Assembly (NCBI GenBank): GCA_933228675.1 | Contig: OW121740.1 | Location: forward strand, 33,076,292 to 33,140,291 | DNA from: Stomorhina lunata | Lineage: Eukaryota > Arthropoda > Insecta > Diptera > Rhiniidae | Direction of reading: 5' to 3' | Length of the DNA: 64,000 nucleotides | Shown: piece by piece, positions 24,088 through 36,013 of the stretch | Position numbering within the stretch: position 1 is the first letter of the stretch | How the letters are laid out: each line of letters opens with the position of its first letter | Notes under the pieces: model-generated | Databases searched by the model: none | Told to the model about the DNA's origin: nothing | The model's input: only the letters and a program-made list of their open reading frames with translations | Position numbers and translations under genes: made by a program

Positions 24088-25276
24088 TATTTGTAAATTT
24101 TCTACATTCCATTGAAAAATCAAAGGGTATTTTATAACCTTTTAATTTCTGCAAGCTCTGGCCCTTATTCTGTGTTTTGTATAAAGCCTTTAAGAGAAAT
24201 GTGGTGGTATGTGGAGTTTATCGTTGTGTTTGTTACACAAAGAAAAAAATGAAAGAGTTTTTATATATTTAATTTTGAAAATGAATTTAAATTAGGAAGT
24301 TTGATATTTTAATTTTTCCTTTAAATGTGAGAAAATTATAAAAGCATAAACAGATAAAATATTCTTGTTTTTAACCTACTTAGAATATTTTTATAACTAA
24401 AGATAAATATTCGAATATATGGTGCCCTACACTGTGGATTATATGTGTAATCCAATTATTAAGAAAAAACTATTTTAATGTTCAGGGGTACTGAATGGGA
24501 CCTGTTTGCATATCAAAGACTTTTCAGTCATTAGGTTTAGCTTGGTGGACCTGGTTGGGACCTAGGCAAGTTATGGCGGAGAAGTAATTAACATAATTAT
24601 GATTGGCCTACAATAATGCTTCGAAGTGGATATATAAAATTCGTCTTATCTAAATATTGTTGAACTTCTACATACATATTTCGTTTACAGTTGGCTTCCA
24701 CCTAATGAGACACAAGAGTAGTAGTAGCGGTTGGCAGTTGTAGAACAAAATCAGTTTCCACAAACTCGGCTGGGTTGTTTGGATATCATGATGCCACAAC
24801 AAAATAAAGAAAAAAAAATCAAAACGAATAGTTGCAAGTGCTTTTATTCAGTTTAGACGACAAATGTTACAGCATTTTAGTACTGATGGCAGTTGCAGCA
24901 ACATCAATACAAACAATGAAAGCAGCTAGAGAATTGTAAAAATGACGATAGTAAAAAAAGTTATAATCTGACTATTCATCACTCTATGGAATACGAAGGA
25001 TATTTGAGAAATGTTGGGAATATACATAATTTAAATCAATAGCAAACTACTGATGAATATGAAAAGAAAAATAAGTTAAGTTGCTTCTAAATTTATAAAG
25101 TATTTAAAAAATATTACATCAGAATAATCATTAGTTAAATTGGATTATAAAATACTTTGAACAGTCATCGATCGAAGAAAATAAAGCTAGATTTAAAATG
25201 TATTGCCTATTTTTGGGATGTTAATTTTTTTTTTTTGTGGATTTTTTTGTCAAAAAAATTCCCCACTTAAAAATAA
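24088..25276. other. Unassigned AT-rich DNA
   Basis: No gene or repeat family recognised. Confidence 0.5.
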
Positions 25277-26092
25277 TGCATTAAACACATAGACAACAGC
25301 GGGCTACACGAACACCGACTACAAAAGTCGTTGGCTGCAAATTATAGAAAGATTTTGGTGTGATCTCTTATAGTTTAAGCGCTTTTTAAATTTCAAGAAT
25401 AATATGGTATAACTTTAGAAGTTTATTTCCGGTATTAACTTTTTTGGTATCAAACAAAAGCTACTTTATCTTTTATATTCTTATATATTTTATATAATAT
25501 TCTTTATAATGGATAAAGAGCTCATATACTATAAACTTTTTTCAGCAACCGACTTTTTCTTATAAAAATTCGCATATCTTAAAACAATATAGATATAAGT
25601 ATGCTCTATATAATGAATTTTATAAAGGAAATAATGGGCTTTTTTGAACTACGTAGCTCTAGCACACGTAGCGTGTGAGTTAGACAGTTTAAAAAATAAC
25701 TTTTTAAAATTTTACTTATATTGAGTTAGAATTATATAAATATAATTTTTTATATAATATTTTATTAGATATTATTATATACATTAAATATATAAATATT
25801 TGATAAGTATGTAAATTGTATACATAAATTCTCCCTATTGTAATTATGGTAAATAAAGTGAAGTGGTTTAAGTCGCACATTTATTTTAATATTATATGGT
25901 GTTGACAGCACTAAATCTATTATTGTCGCCAACAAAAATAGAAAATAGTGTAATTTTGGGCTACAGCTACAACGGGGGTCGGTTGTCGTGTAGCTGTGTC
26001 GACTCTAAAAAATGTATTTCTATTTGAATGCATGTATTCTAATTTTGACAGGTTGTAGCCCGTAGCCTGCTGTTGTCTATGTGTTTAATGCA
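25277..26092. mobile_element. E1: 816 bp non-autonomous DNA element with TAA duplication
   Basis: The left end TGCATTAAACACATAGACAA (then CAGC) and the right end GCTGTTGTCTATGTGTTTAA (then TGCA) are perfect inverted repeats of 24 bp. TAA flanks both sides (25,274-25,276 and 26,093-26,095). A 3 bp TWA duplication is typical of PIF/Harbinger elements, so a Tourist-like MITE is plausible; that placement is inference. No open frame. Confidence 0.75.
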
Positions 26093-26231
26093 TAAACGAC
26101 TCATTAAGTCATGCTATATTAAATTGTATGAAACTTGTATAGAAAATTTGATTTAAAATATAATTATTAAAACCATATATTAAAACTTATGGAAGGAGTT
26201 TGTAAATATTATAATATAACATAATAAAGCA

Positions 26232-26545
26232 GGGCGCAAATCGCCACATTCGATATCTATCGAAACGAAAGACATTTTAGAAACATTTCTGTAGCATAAC
26301 TTTAAGATGATCGAAATGGTATATAACATATTTGGTTTACTACATTGTAACTTAAAAGTTCCTTGAGAATAAAAGAAATTCGTTGAAATTAAATGTTTTG
26401 ACAAACAAACGGATAAATTAAGATATAAAATTTTATTTATCCTTTTGCAAAATAAATTATTTTGAAAGTCCCTAAGGTATGTTACACAATATTTGCTTAA
26501 AATTCTCAGTTTTCAATCGATATCGAATGCGGCGAAATAGCCCCA
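26232..26545 (+). mobile_element. C3: family-C MITE
   Basis: It starts GGGCGCAAATCGCCACATTC and ends with ATCGATATCGAATGCGGCG then AGCCCC, with about 30 bp of imperfect inverted repeat. The internal CTGTAGCATAACTTTAAG and TTACACAATATTTGCTTAA are shared with C1 and C4. The overlapping 74-codon minus-strand frame is not conserved in other copies. Confidence 0.75.
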
Positions 26546-26637
26546 TATTTCACATTCACACCCAAAAGTATGCAACATAAAATTTTGAAAAATCTCTCTT
26601 ATTTCCATTGCACTTCTTTTGCCAAATTATGCTAAAC

Positions 26638-29219
26638 CAGTGTTGCCAAGTGTAGGGTAAAATCGCTACATGTAGGTTTTTTTCATCCAAATATGCTAGG
26701 GTAGGGAAGAAGGGACAGATTTTCTTTTTATGACAAAATGTAGGTACTTTTCTAAAAAAAACGCTTTTTGGCAGAAAATTTTGAAGTAAAGGGCAAATTT
26801 AAATTGACTACACTGAAATATCAACAACAATTCATCTGGCTACACATTTTTTAATTTGAATTGTGGTAATATGGTAATATTAGCTACTTGTCAACGTTTT
26901 TCCTTTAAAATTCATTGGAAAATGTTTATAGGCTTTTTTTTTGGCTAATTGAATAAAAATGTATGTAAGTATACTACAAAATGTTAAAGTATATTATTAA
27001 AGTATAGCATCGTTTTAATACAATTTTAGAGAAATGTCTAATTCAACTGAGAATTACGATGCACAGCAAGGAAAATATAGAAGACAAAAGTTCTGTCAAA
27101 CCTGGTTGGAGAATAATGAATTTCAAGGTTGGCTGGAGGAAATAAAAGAGGATGCTTTTAGATGTAAATGCAAAGCCTGTGGAAAAGTTTTGAATTGTAG
27201 AAAATCAGAACTTCAGAGACATGCAGATTCACTAACACACAAAAAAATGTTGCGGCTGTAAACTTAACAAAACCTGTTGGCTCTTTCTTCGAGAAACAAG
27301 ATAAAGGTGAACATCTTGTAGAAAATTTTGAAATTAGACTTAGTGCATTTTTTGCGGAACATAATGTAGCACTGCATGTTGTAGATCACTTGTAACCTCT
27401 TCTTAAAGAAATATTGCCTGATTCAAATATTATAAAGAAAGTTGGGAAGAACGAAATGTACAAACATAATTAAAAACGTATTGGCTGAAGAGGAAAAATC
27501 TAAATTGGTTAAGAAATTACAAGAAACTAAGTTTTCGGTACTTATAGATGAAAGTACAGACATCGGTTCCAATAAAACAATGTGTGTGCTGGTAAGATTT
27601 TTCGACTTGGAACAGGAACAAGTAATTGTTCAACTTTTGGAACTTTTGCCTGTAGGATCTGACTCTAGCGCAGATGCTCTTTATACATTATTCAAAAAGT
27701 GCATTTAAAACAACTCAATTCCATTTTCAAATATAATTGGAGTGAGTTGTGATGGAGCCAACGTTATGGTTGGTCAACACAATTCATTTTCCTCTCGTCT
27801 GATGGAAGAAAATCCAGAAAGTGTAACTATAAAATGCATCTGTCATACAGCTGCAATTATTGCCAACAAAGCTTGTTATTCTTTACCAAGAGCTCCAGAG
27901 GAACTTATACGGCAAATTGGAACCTACTTGTCTGGGAGCTCTAAAAGATGTGCAGAATTGGAAGAATTTCAGATCATGCTTAGCGAGGAAAAAAGAAAAA
28001 TCTTGAGAACATCAGCGACTAGATGGCTATCGCATCCAAAATGTATCGAACGAGTTTTATTAAACTGGGCAGCTCTTTTGGAATATTTTAAGTTTTCTTA
28101 TACCAGAGATAAATTAAAATCGGCACAATTGATTTATAATGAACTAAGCAACGAATGTAACAAGGCGTATTTACTATTTTTAAAATATGTTTTAAATTAT
28201 TTTAACTCATTAAATGCTTTATTTCAATCAAAAACAACTTTAATACATGTACTCCATTCAGAATCAGTTAAAATGTTTCTGAAATTGGGACAAAACTGCA
28301 TTAAAAAGAATGAATTGAAAACAAATTGTGTAGTTCGATCGCCACACATTTCATTGCCTATCGAAAAAGTATTTGTAGGTAACGAATGCGAAGAGTTTTT
28401 AAAGAAACTGCCTGAACATAATGTAAGACAAATAAAATCTGACTGTCTTCAATTTTATCTAACGGCTCTAGAAAAGCTTCAAAAGAGACTTCCGTTGAAG
28501 ACTGAGAGTATTTTTAAGGAAATGGAGTTTATAAATCCCAGTGCTGTTTTTGAAGAAAATAAAGACGATTTTAAGTTTGATATTTTGTGCAAAAAGTTTA
28601 AAATAAATAGTAGCGAGCTCTATCAGGAATATTGGATTACAACTGTTCTAAACATGAAATTAATTCTTTCAGAAACATGGACGTTGTTCAATTTTGGTCT
28701 AAAATTATTAAATACCAATTTATTCAAAATTTGTTCAATTTTGGTCTAAAATTATTAAATACCAAAATTTGAATAACGAATTAATAGCTCCAAATTTTGC
28801 GAAGTTAGTTAAAATCCTATTGTCCTTACCTCATGTAAACGCAGATGCTGAACGGATTTTCTCCATTATAACTGATGTTCGAACTAAAAAGAGGAATAAA
28901 TTAAGCCACATAATTTTGACCTCAATATGCATTGTACGATCAATCATGCAATTCCAAGATATTGATTGTTACAACTATAAACTAAATCCAACACACTTCA
29001 AAAACATGTGCTTTAATTTATGTATTTTTATTATTTATATGAAATTTAATTTATTTGTATCCAATGAAAAAATACGGAATACATTTTTTTGTTATTAATA
29101 AATTGTTAAATGTTTAAAAAGTGAATAAGTTTTAGGGAATTTTGATTTTCAATGTAGGGTAAAAAGGGATTTTTTTCGCCAGCTGTAGGTACAAACAAAA
29201 TAAAAACTTGGCAACACTG
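26638..29219 (+). mobile_element. hAT-superfamily transposon with intact ends
   Basis: The ends CAGTGTTGCCAAGT and ACTTGGCAACACTG are perfect 14 bp inverted repeats, flanked by an exact 8 bp duplication TGCTAAAC (26,630-26,637 and 29,220-29,227), the hallmark of hAT insertion. A second subterminal motif, TGTAGGGTAAAA, recurs near both ends in the same orientation (about 26,651 and 29,153). The 2,582 bp body carries a plus-strand transposase gene that is now broken. The intact duplication and ends indicate a fairly recent insertion or slow boundary decay. Confidence 0.95.
27034..29095 (+). pseudogene. hAT transposase (BED finger, RNase H-like, hAT dimerisation)
   Basis: It starts at an ATG (27,034). 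A BED zinc finger occupies about residues 30-72 (CKACGKVL ... RHADSLTH: two Cys, two His). The RNase H-like core is seen in VLIDESTDIGSNK (27,538 on) and SCDGANVMVGQHNS (27,745 on). The C-terminal dimerisation motif LPHVNADAERIFSI lies at about 28,820-28,865. Lesions are: a frame change after 27,261; an in-frame TAA near 27,393; a frame change near 27,440; an in-frame TAA at 27,706; and a 47 bp tandem duplication (28,684-28,730 repeated at 28,731-28,777) that shifts the frame before the C-terminus. The product would have cut and joined DNA at the 14 bp ends; this copy cannot. Confidence 0.93.
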
Positions 29220-29227
29220 TGCTAAAC

Positions 29228-30334
29228 TCTCCCAAAAAATATATTTGTTTAATTTTAAAAAATTTTAAACCTTCTCACACAACCTTCGTTACCAATTGTT
29301 TTGAATCCATTTACTTCATTCATGTCCAAAGGATTTCACAAGTATCGTTGTAACAAATACTAACACTACTTCAGTTCTTTATTCTCATAGTATTTGTTAT
29401 TTTATATCTCAACATTTGTTAATATTTGTTGCAATTCTATTTTAATTTTATTGCAAGCGTTGAGAGTTAAGTGAAAAGAAATATGGATCAGAAACACTAA
29501 AACACTTTCAGTTAAATTAGGTATATATAATTACATTTGTTTATTTATTGCTAGACAAGAAAAGTATTAGAATAACTTAAAAAAAATCTACTAGGAAGCT
29601 ACTCAATTACTAAATTGACCCTTTACTTCTAAAAATAATACAAAATGATTGCATTACTTTGTAAAGTCATTAAAATTACTTTAAAAAGAATTAAATGGAT
29701 ATAAAATATTTAAATTTGAAAATGTCATAACTTACATTTATAGTAATATTCAAGATTTGCCTATAGGACTTAAAACATATTTTTTTTTAATTGGAGCAAT
29801 ACTCAGGAAATGGCCCCTACTTATAAATTCCGTTGTGATGGAACTATGTTTATTCTACATACAGTCACCAACAAGTACCGTTGTCCTTTTGTATTTATGG
29901 TCGAGTAACTCCAAAATAGACTTTTAATCAAGGTTTCATACACAAGAGCTGTACTTTATTTTAAGTCGAATGTAGATGATATAAATATTAAGCAGATAAG
30001 AGGTAGAGAAGAAAGATGGTCTTTTTGACCCTTAACAAATCTATTGGGTCCAACAGACTTCACACTATAGTTCATGCCGAGAATACCATGAACTTCTGAT
30101 TCCTCAATATTTATGACACCCATAGTCAAAACACTTTGTCCGTCATACATTTATGTGTTAAGGTACAATGTTGGGGTTTTCTGACATCAAAACAAATTCT
30201 ATGGACACGACTTCATTCAGAAATTGAAATTAGGATTAAATTTAGAGTAGCTTTCATGTTTTGCCTCTAACCTTTAATGTCTAAGAGGCGTGTCTTGTAA
30301 CTAAATAAATATAAATGACAAATTTTGAAATAAA
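29228..30334. other. Unassigned AT-rich DNA
   Basis: The 64-codon minus-strand frame at 29,956-30,150 is not low-complexity but matches no family I can name; it could be part of the neighbouring LINE. No other signal was seen. Confidence 0.5.
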
Positions 30335-30469
30335 AGTAAGAAAAGAACGGAGCCTTGAAGTACCCCTGAATTTATTTCGAACTCGTTAGATGATATCCCT
30401 TCTATTACAAAGCAATTTTGAAGAAAGCTCGATATAAATCCGGAGTAGTTATTACTTTTGCCAAAACAA
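30335..30469 (-). pseudogene. LINE reverse-transcriptase fragment
   Basis: The minus-strand frame reads FISSFLQNCFVIEGISSNEF and then INSGVLQGSVL, the palm-domain segment with the GVPQGSVL pattern typical of Jockey-like LINEs. It is bounded on its upstream side by D2, so D2 may have inserted into the LINE. It is homologous to, but distinct from, the fragment at 31,757-32,246. Confidence 0.75.
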
Positions 30470-31756
30470 CCCAGCAAAACTTTGGTAGTGGCAAGTACTC
30501 TGATGACTGGTTACCTTGTAACGACTACAACATACCATCCGAATAAATAATAAGTTATTACAGAAGTACTTATTTGTAATTAAGATGGTAATTTAAACTG
30601 AATGGCCCCGGTTCAAATCCCACCAAGGGCAACAATTTTTTTTAGTTTTTTTTATAAAAAGAGTCTTTTTAAATGATTTTTGAATTTTAAGAACTTAAAT
30701 ATTATCTTCTGTAAAAAAAATTTGTAAAACTAACTCACGTTAATGAAAAAATACCATCCTAAGTCAATTTTGATTATGTAGGGGATGTTGAATACCAAAC
30801 ACGATTCTAAATGGTCTTAACTTGGTAAGCCCAACTTATCTGGGTCATCCTTCATCTCAACTGTGGACACACACCTCCTCATGGTATCACCCGGGGAGCT
30901 AGTTTAACACCCATTAATATTGTGAGTTAACATGTTACGAGAGTTGTCCCATAAGATCGATAAAAATGGGTTAGGATTACGGGCTAGTAACCCTCTCTTG
31001 AAAAAAAATACAATGAAGAGGATAAAATTAGAATTGAAATGTCCCACTACCTAATGTTAGAGGAGGATGTCCGAAACTTCGATAGAAAGACCAAGTAGAG
31101 GAACATTTTTCAAAGCTTGGCCTATAAAATTGGAGAATATTCGCACAAGATCAAAATCCATGGAATTCTAAAATATGCTCGGACTTTGACCTTAACAGGT
31201 TGTAACATTTAAGTAAGTAAGAGTCAATCTTATGTAAAAACTTATACAAAAAAGAAGATTTAAATTGCTTAAGTTTTAAAATAATTTTTAAAAATTTTAA
31301 AATAATTACAAAAAATCGTATACAAATATTTTTCCAAAAATTACAACAAAGCAAAAAAAAAAGCAGGGAAAAACAAAGTTATTTTCACATGATTTTGGAT
31401 CTAAAAATAAAAATTGTTTATATTAATTATAAGCTGCTAAGTTTTCAACATATGAAGTAGCTCAGTGGAAGAGTCTCTGCCTAGCAGTCGGAGGGTTTGG
31501 GTTCGAGCCCCCATGGGATCATAAAAAAATTTTGTATTTCGTTTAAAAATATATGTTTTTAATAAAACAACAACAAAAAAGTTGTTGCTGTTGTTGCTTT
31601 CAAATTGCTTACCCAAGTCATTACTTTTCTGCAATTGGTAAGTACCAATGACATCCCCATGTTAATGTAATGACTTAAACAGCGAATGAGTAAGTAGTTC
31701 GTGTTCAATAGTTTAACTGTTTAACTCATTATTTGGTAATGAAAAGTTTTACTGGG
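30470..31756 (+). mobile_element. D2: longest D element
   Basis: Its ends are CCCAGCAAAACTTTGG and GAAAAGTTTTACTGGG. It has the same order as D1 with an extra segment of about 85 bp after 31,092 (shared with D3). The B-box-like GGTTCAAATCCCACC and its oligo-T lie at about 30,609-30,650. Short frames inside (31,151-31,354 and 31,437-31,634, minus) shift between copies and are not genes. Confidence 0.8.
31451..31522 (+). other. tRNA-like block in D2
   Basis: Contains TAGCTCAGTGGAAGAG and GGGTTCGAGCCC at tRNA spacing, nearly identical to the D1 block. The acceptor stem does not pair. Confidence 0.65.
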
Positions 31757-32246
31757 AATAAATAGAACTACACCATTTTTCAGAAAAGACTTTTTTTTGA
31801 GGGCAGGAGCTATAATGAATATAATAGACATACATACTCTTTCGAACTTTATTCTCAATGAGGATTGGCCTGTGACTGATTGAATGCGAATGACAAATTT
31901 TGATATCATCTGCAAATGAGCAGATACGATTTGAAGTTTGACATACGAGGTCATTCAGATATTTAAGAAAGAGAGTGGAAGAAAGATCGCTCTATTCCAC
32001 TGAATTGATCATGAACTTGTTCGATGATATTCCTACTCTTATAGAGTGATCTCTGAGGAAGCTCGATATAAATTGAAAGAAGTTATTAACGACATTAACA
32101 GCAATAAGTTTTGACAGAAGTGCACTATACCATGCTCTATCGAATGCCTTGGAAATATCTAATGTCACAACTTTACTTTCGCTAAAACTATAAATACCCA
32201 AAACTTTAAGATACCATTTTTCCAATAACAAGGTTGCAAGTTCCAC
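31757..32246 (-). pseudogene. LINE reverse transcriptase (palm domain) with FADD box
   Basis: One minus-strand frame carries VVTLDISKAFDRAWYSALLS (catalytic motif A, Asp present), FISSFLRDHSIRVGISSN, then an in-frame TAG at 31,992-31,994 in the region of the GVPQG motif, then LSSTLFLKYLNDL and ICSFADDIKIC (about 31,900-31,920), which holds the two catalytic Asp of the Y/FADD box. The fragment is typical of Jockey-like non-LTR elements. It lies exactly between D2 and D3; no endonuclease or gag part was found. Confidence 0.85.
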
Positions 32247-32364
32247 TAGACTTATAAATGTAAAGATCCGCTAAAACTATTTTCACGGCACGAGTTTGTC
32301 AGGCAGTGGTTGTCTGCTTTCCCGAAAATATAAATTATTTGGAAATGAATCAACAAAATGTTTG
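32247..32364. other. Spacer between the LINE fragment and D3
   Basis: May be further decayed LINE sequence; no motif remains. Confidence 0.4.
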
Positions 32365-33635
32365 CCTAGCAAAACTTTGGTAACGGCAAGTACTCTGGTA
32401 ACTGGTCACCTTGTAATGACTACAACATACCCTCCAAATAACTAATAAGTTATTACAGAAGTACTTATTTGTAATTAAGATGGCAATTTGAACTGAATGG
32501 CCCCGGTTCAAATCCCACCAAGACCAACAACTTTTTTAATTTTTTTTTTATTAAAAAAGTCTTTTTAAACGATTTTTGAATTTTAAGAACTTAAATATTA
32601 CCTTCTGTAAAACAAATTTTAGAAAACAAACTCACGGTAATGAAAAAATACCACCATGAGTCAATTTTGATTATGTAGGGGATGTTCGATACCAAAAACG
32701 GTTCTTATTGGTTTTATCTTGGTAAGCCCAACATATCTGGGTCATCCTTTATCTCAACTGTGGGCAGTGACCTCCTCGTGGTATCACCCGGGGGACTAGT
32801 TTAACACCCCTTAATGTAATGAGCTAACATGTACCTAGAGTTGTCCTATAAGATCGATAAAAATGGGTTAGGACGACGGGCTAGTAACCCTCTCTTGGAA
32901 AAAACAATTACTATGAAAAGGATAACATTAGAATAAAAATGTCACACAACTTAATGTTGAAGAGGACGTCCGAAATTTCGATGGAAAGACCAAGTAGATG
33001 AAAATTATTCAAAGCTAGTCCTATAAAATTGGAGAATATTCGCTAAAGTTCAATGTCCATGGAATTTTAAAATATGCTCGGACTTTGACTTAACAGGTTG
33101 TAACTATAGGCCATTTAAGTTATATAAAAACTTATACAAAAAGGAAAATTTTAAAATAATTAAAAAAAAACTTCTTAATTTAGAAAAAATCGTATAGAAA
33201 TATTTTTCCAAAAATTACAACAAAGCAGGGAAAAACAAAGTTATTGTCACATGATTTTGGATCTAAAAATAAAAATTGCATATATTAATTATAATTATAA
33301 TTATATATGTTTTCAACATATGAAGTAGCTCAGTGGAAGAGTCTCCGCCTAGCAGTCGTAGGGTTCTGGGTTCGAGCCCCCATGGGGTCATAAAAAAAAT
33401 GTTGTATTTCGTTTAAAATTATATTTTTTAAACAAAACAACAACAACAACAAAAAGTTCTTGTTGTTGTTATCCAATTGCTTACCCAAGTCATTACTTTT
33501 CTGCAATTGGTAAGTACTTGCCTCCAATGACATCCCCATGTTAATGTAATGACCTAAACAGTGAATGAGTAAGTAGTTCGTGTTCAATAGTTTAGCTGTT
33601 TAACTCATTATTTGGTAATGAAAAGTTTTGCTGGG
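32365..33635 (+). mobile_element. D3: D element
   Basis: Starts CCTAGCAAAACTTTGGTAAC and ends GTAATGAAAAGTTTTGCTGGG. Same internal order as D2, including the B-box-like motif and oligo-T near 32,505-32,550. It is more diverged from D2 than D1 is. No shared coding frame; the minus-strand 85-codon frame at 33,330-33,587 is antisense to the tRNA-like block. Confidence 0.8.
33319..33392 (+). other. tRNA-like block in D3
   Basis: TAGCTCAGTGGAAGAG and GGGTTCGAGCCCC are fully conserved although flanking D3 sequence has drifted. Confidence 0.6.
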
Positions 33636-34570
33636 TAGTTTATTGAATATCTGGTCACTCTTTAAGGGTGTATGAATTAAGGAACTAACATTATCGCTGA
33701 CCGTTTAAAAAAATATCTAGAGATTTTTGTCGCACTTTGGCACATGATAATCTTGCTTTTTTACTAATCAGTATGGCTTTGACATTCATGTCAAGATAAC
33801 ATTGTTTTCAATTGAAATGCCTCAAGAAGTAGCAAGTAATTGAATTTTCGTATAGAAAATTTTTTTTATCAAAAATTTTTCTATACAAATTTTTTTTATC
33901 AAAAATCTTTCTATAGAAAAGTTTTTAATATTAAAAATTTTTTATCTGAAACTTCTTTTAGAAATTTTTTTTATTAAAAATTGTGTAAAGTACATTTACT
34001 TTCAATAAAAAATAGGGATACAAAACATAAAGGGAAAAACTATAGTGGATAAGTTCGTCTAACTGTATCGATCATATTTCCATAAGTGAAAAAGAAATGA
34101 GTGTTAATATAATTCTCGTTGTCCATTTCAGTTAAGAGTTCAGTTAAATCCTCCATAAAATCATCAAGCTTTAAATTTTGGATTATCAACATTACATGCA
34201 CTCATACGTTTTTTAGAATCAATAGTTCATATTTCATATATGGGCAAATCCGAAAAAATATTAAACCTAGGACAAAATTCTAAAACTATCAAAATCGCTT
34301 ACTTGTGTTTATGGAGAAATTAACAATATATTGATCCTTTAGAATATATAATGGATACAATTTTTAACTGCCCTCTTCGTGAATGGCAGGTCTTTATTTG
34401 AACCCATCTTGAATTTTTCTACATTTTTTAAAATAGGTTTTTTTAGAAGTTTATAAAAATCTCAAATAAATCCATTTAGGTATCAAGTTTTAGTAGGGAC
34501 TCAAAGTCTGCTTAATTTTATACAACTAGATGTAAAAAACCCCATCAAAATTAATTGGAGTGATATGTTA
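33636..34570. other. Unassigned DNA containing mini-array S6
   Basis: At about 33,845-33,990 there are four or five degenerate units with TTTTTCTATAGAAAA-like cores joined by TTTATCAAAA linkers, the same layout as S3. The rest holds no recognisable feature. Confidence 0.7.
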
Positions 34571-35096
34571 TGCTCTAAACACATAGACAACAGCAGACAG
34601 CAAACAGCAATATGTCAAAAATAAAATCTATGTGTTTAAATGAAAACAATTTTTTTGACGACAGCGCAGCATCACGACTGCACAGCAGCATTTGCTGCTG
34701 CTGCCAACTTAGGCTAATTTCTATTTTGACAGGCAGCAACAAACAGATAAAGTATTGCCACTATGTATATAAATTAAAAACAATAAGAACAAAAAATTTT
34801 TTTTAATATTTAGCATAAACGAACATTACAAAATTGAAGTAAAGGAAATGAATTTATTTGTCTTTTTTAGTTTTTCGTGATATTATTAAGTTTTTGATTA
34901 ATAATTTTAATTTGATTCATTATAAAATATACATGTGGCATCTCTAAAATTTGTATTGCTAAAATACTCAAATGTTCATTATAATGTTGTTGCTGCCTTC
35001 AAAATATTTATGAAGCTGACTTAAGAACAGCATTTAAAGTTGACAGCAGTTGAAGCCGTGTAGTAATGAAGTCTGCTGTCGTCTAACGGTCTTATG
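34571..35096. mobile_element. E2: diverged relative of E1
   Basis: The left end TGCTCTAAACACATAGACAA then CAGCAG, and the right end CTGCTGTCGTCTAACGGTCT then TATGCA, form an imperfect inverted repeat resembling that of E1. Internally, CTATTTTGACAGGCAGC parallels E1 CTAATTTTGACAGGTTG. It has CAG/CTG-rich margins and no real gene. A 64-codon frame at 34,612-34,806 is chance. The right end overlaps the proposed left end of F. Confidence 0.55.
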
Positions 35097-36010
35097 CAAA
35101 AAAATTTAACAACGATTGGTAAACTAAAGTTAAGCAAAATTCCTTAAAGTATTATACTAAAACGATTGTTAGCTTAACAAACCGAAGTTAATCTTTTGTT
35201 AACATCAAATAATTTAAAGTAGCTGTCTACATAATTTAAAGATACGTTAAATATTTTACTGTTTTAACAAATAATATTTTGTGAAAACTTTTAAAGAAAA
35301 TATTTAAGTTTTCATACTTATCTAATAAAAAATAATATTTTTGCCAAATTGAGTTATCATATTTTTTCTAATTTGCTATTTTTTATCGTATAAAAGGTTT
35401 TTGGAGAATTTATTAAATATAATTTCCATGATATTTCATACCCTATTTTACATATTTCATACTAAAACCAAACTTTTCAAAGAAATTGATAATACAAATT
35501 CTAATTTTTAACAAAAAATTCGTGTTTTCAACAAAAAACAGACATCGGTCAATGAAATTTACAAAAAACATTATAGTGATGTATATATATTCAACATGAG
35601 TTAAAAGTACTCGATTTTTAAATAATCGGTTTAAACCCTTAATAAAAATGTGTCTATTTATTATTTTACTGTATTACAAATGTGTTTAGTTTATGCTTTT
35701 ATGTAACATAAACATAATTTTACATTAAGAAAAGAAGAAAAATGTTATTTTATATTAAAAACATACAAAACATTATTTAGAAATTCGACTACCCGGAGGA
35801 AACAATGAATAATTAATTCGTTGTTTTGTATATTTAACTATAAAGAGACAAGAGAGAATGACGATGTTGCCAGCATTAACATGTAAAATTGACTTGACGT
35901 ATTCATTAGTTAAAGAACTGTTTTTGGATACTATTTTTTAACAATCGTTTGTTAACCTTAAAATATTTGGTAACTAATGTGTTCTTTAAGCAATATTTAG
36001 CATAAGACCG
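35087..36010. mobile_element. F: 924 bp candidate element with TAA duplication
   Basis: CGGTCTTATGC at the left and GCATAAGACCG at the right are perfect 11 bp inverted repeats, flanked by TAA (35,084-35,086 and 36,011-36,013). Further in, both halves contain AACGATTGTTA-like motifs in inverted order (about 35,162 and 35,940). There is no coding capacity. Because the left end overlaps the right terminus of E2, F could instead be a pairing of two E-type ends. Confidence 0.5.
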
Positions 36011-36013
36011 TAA

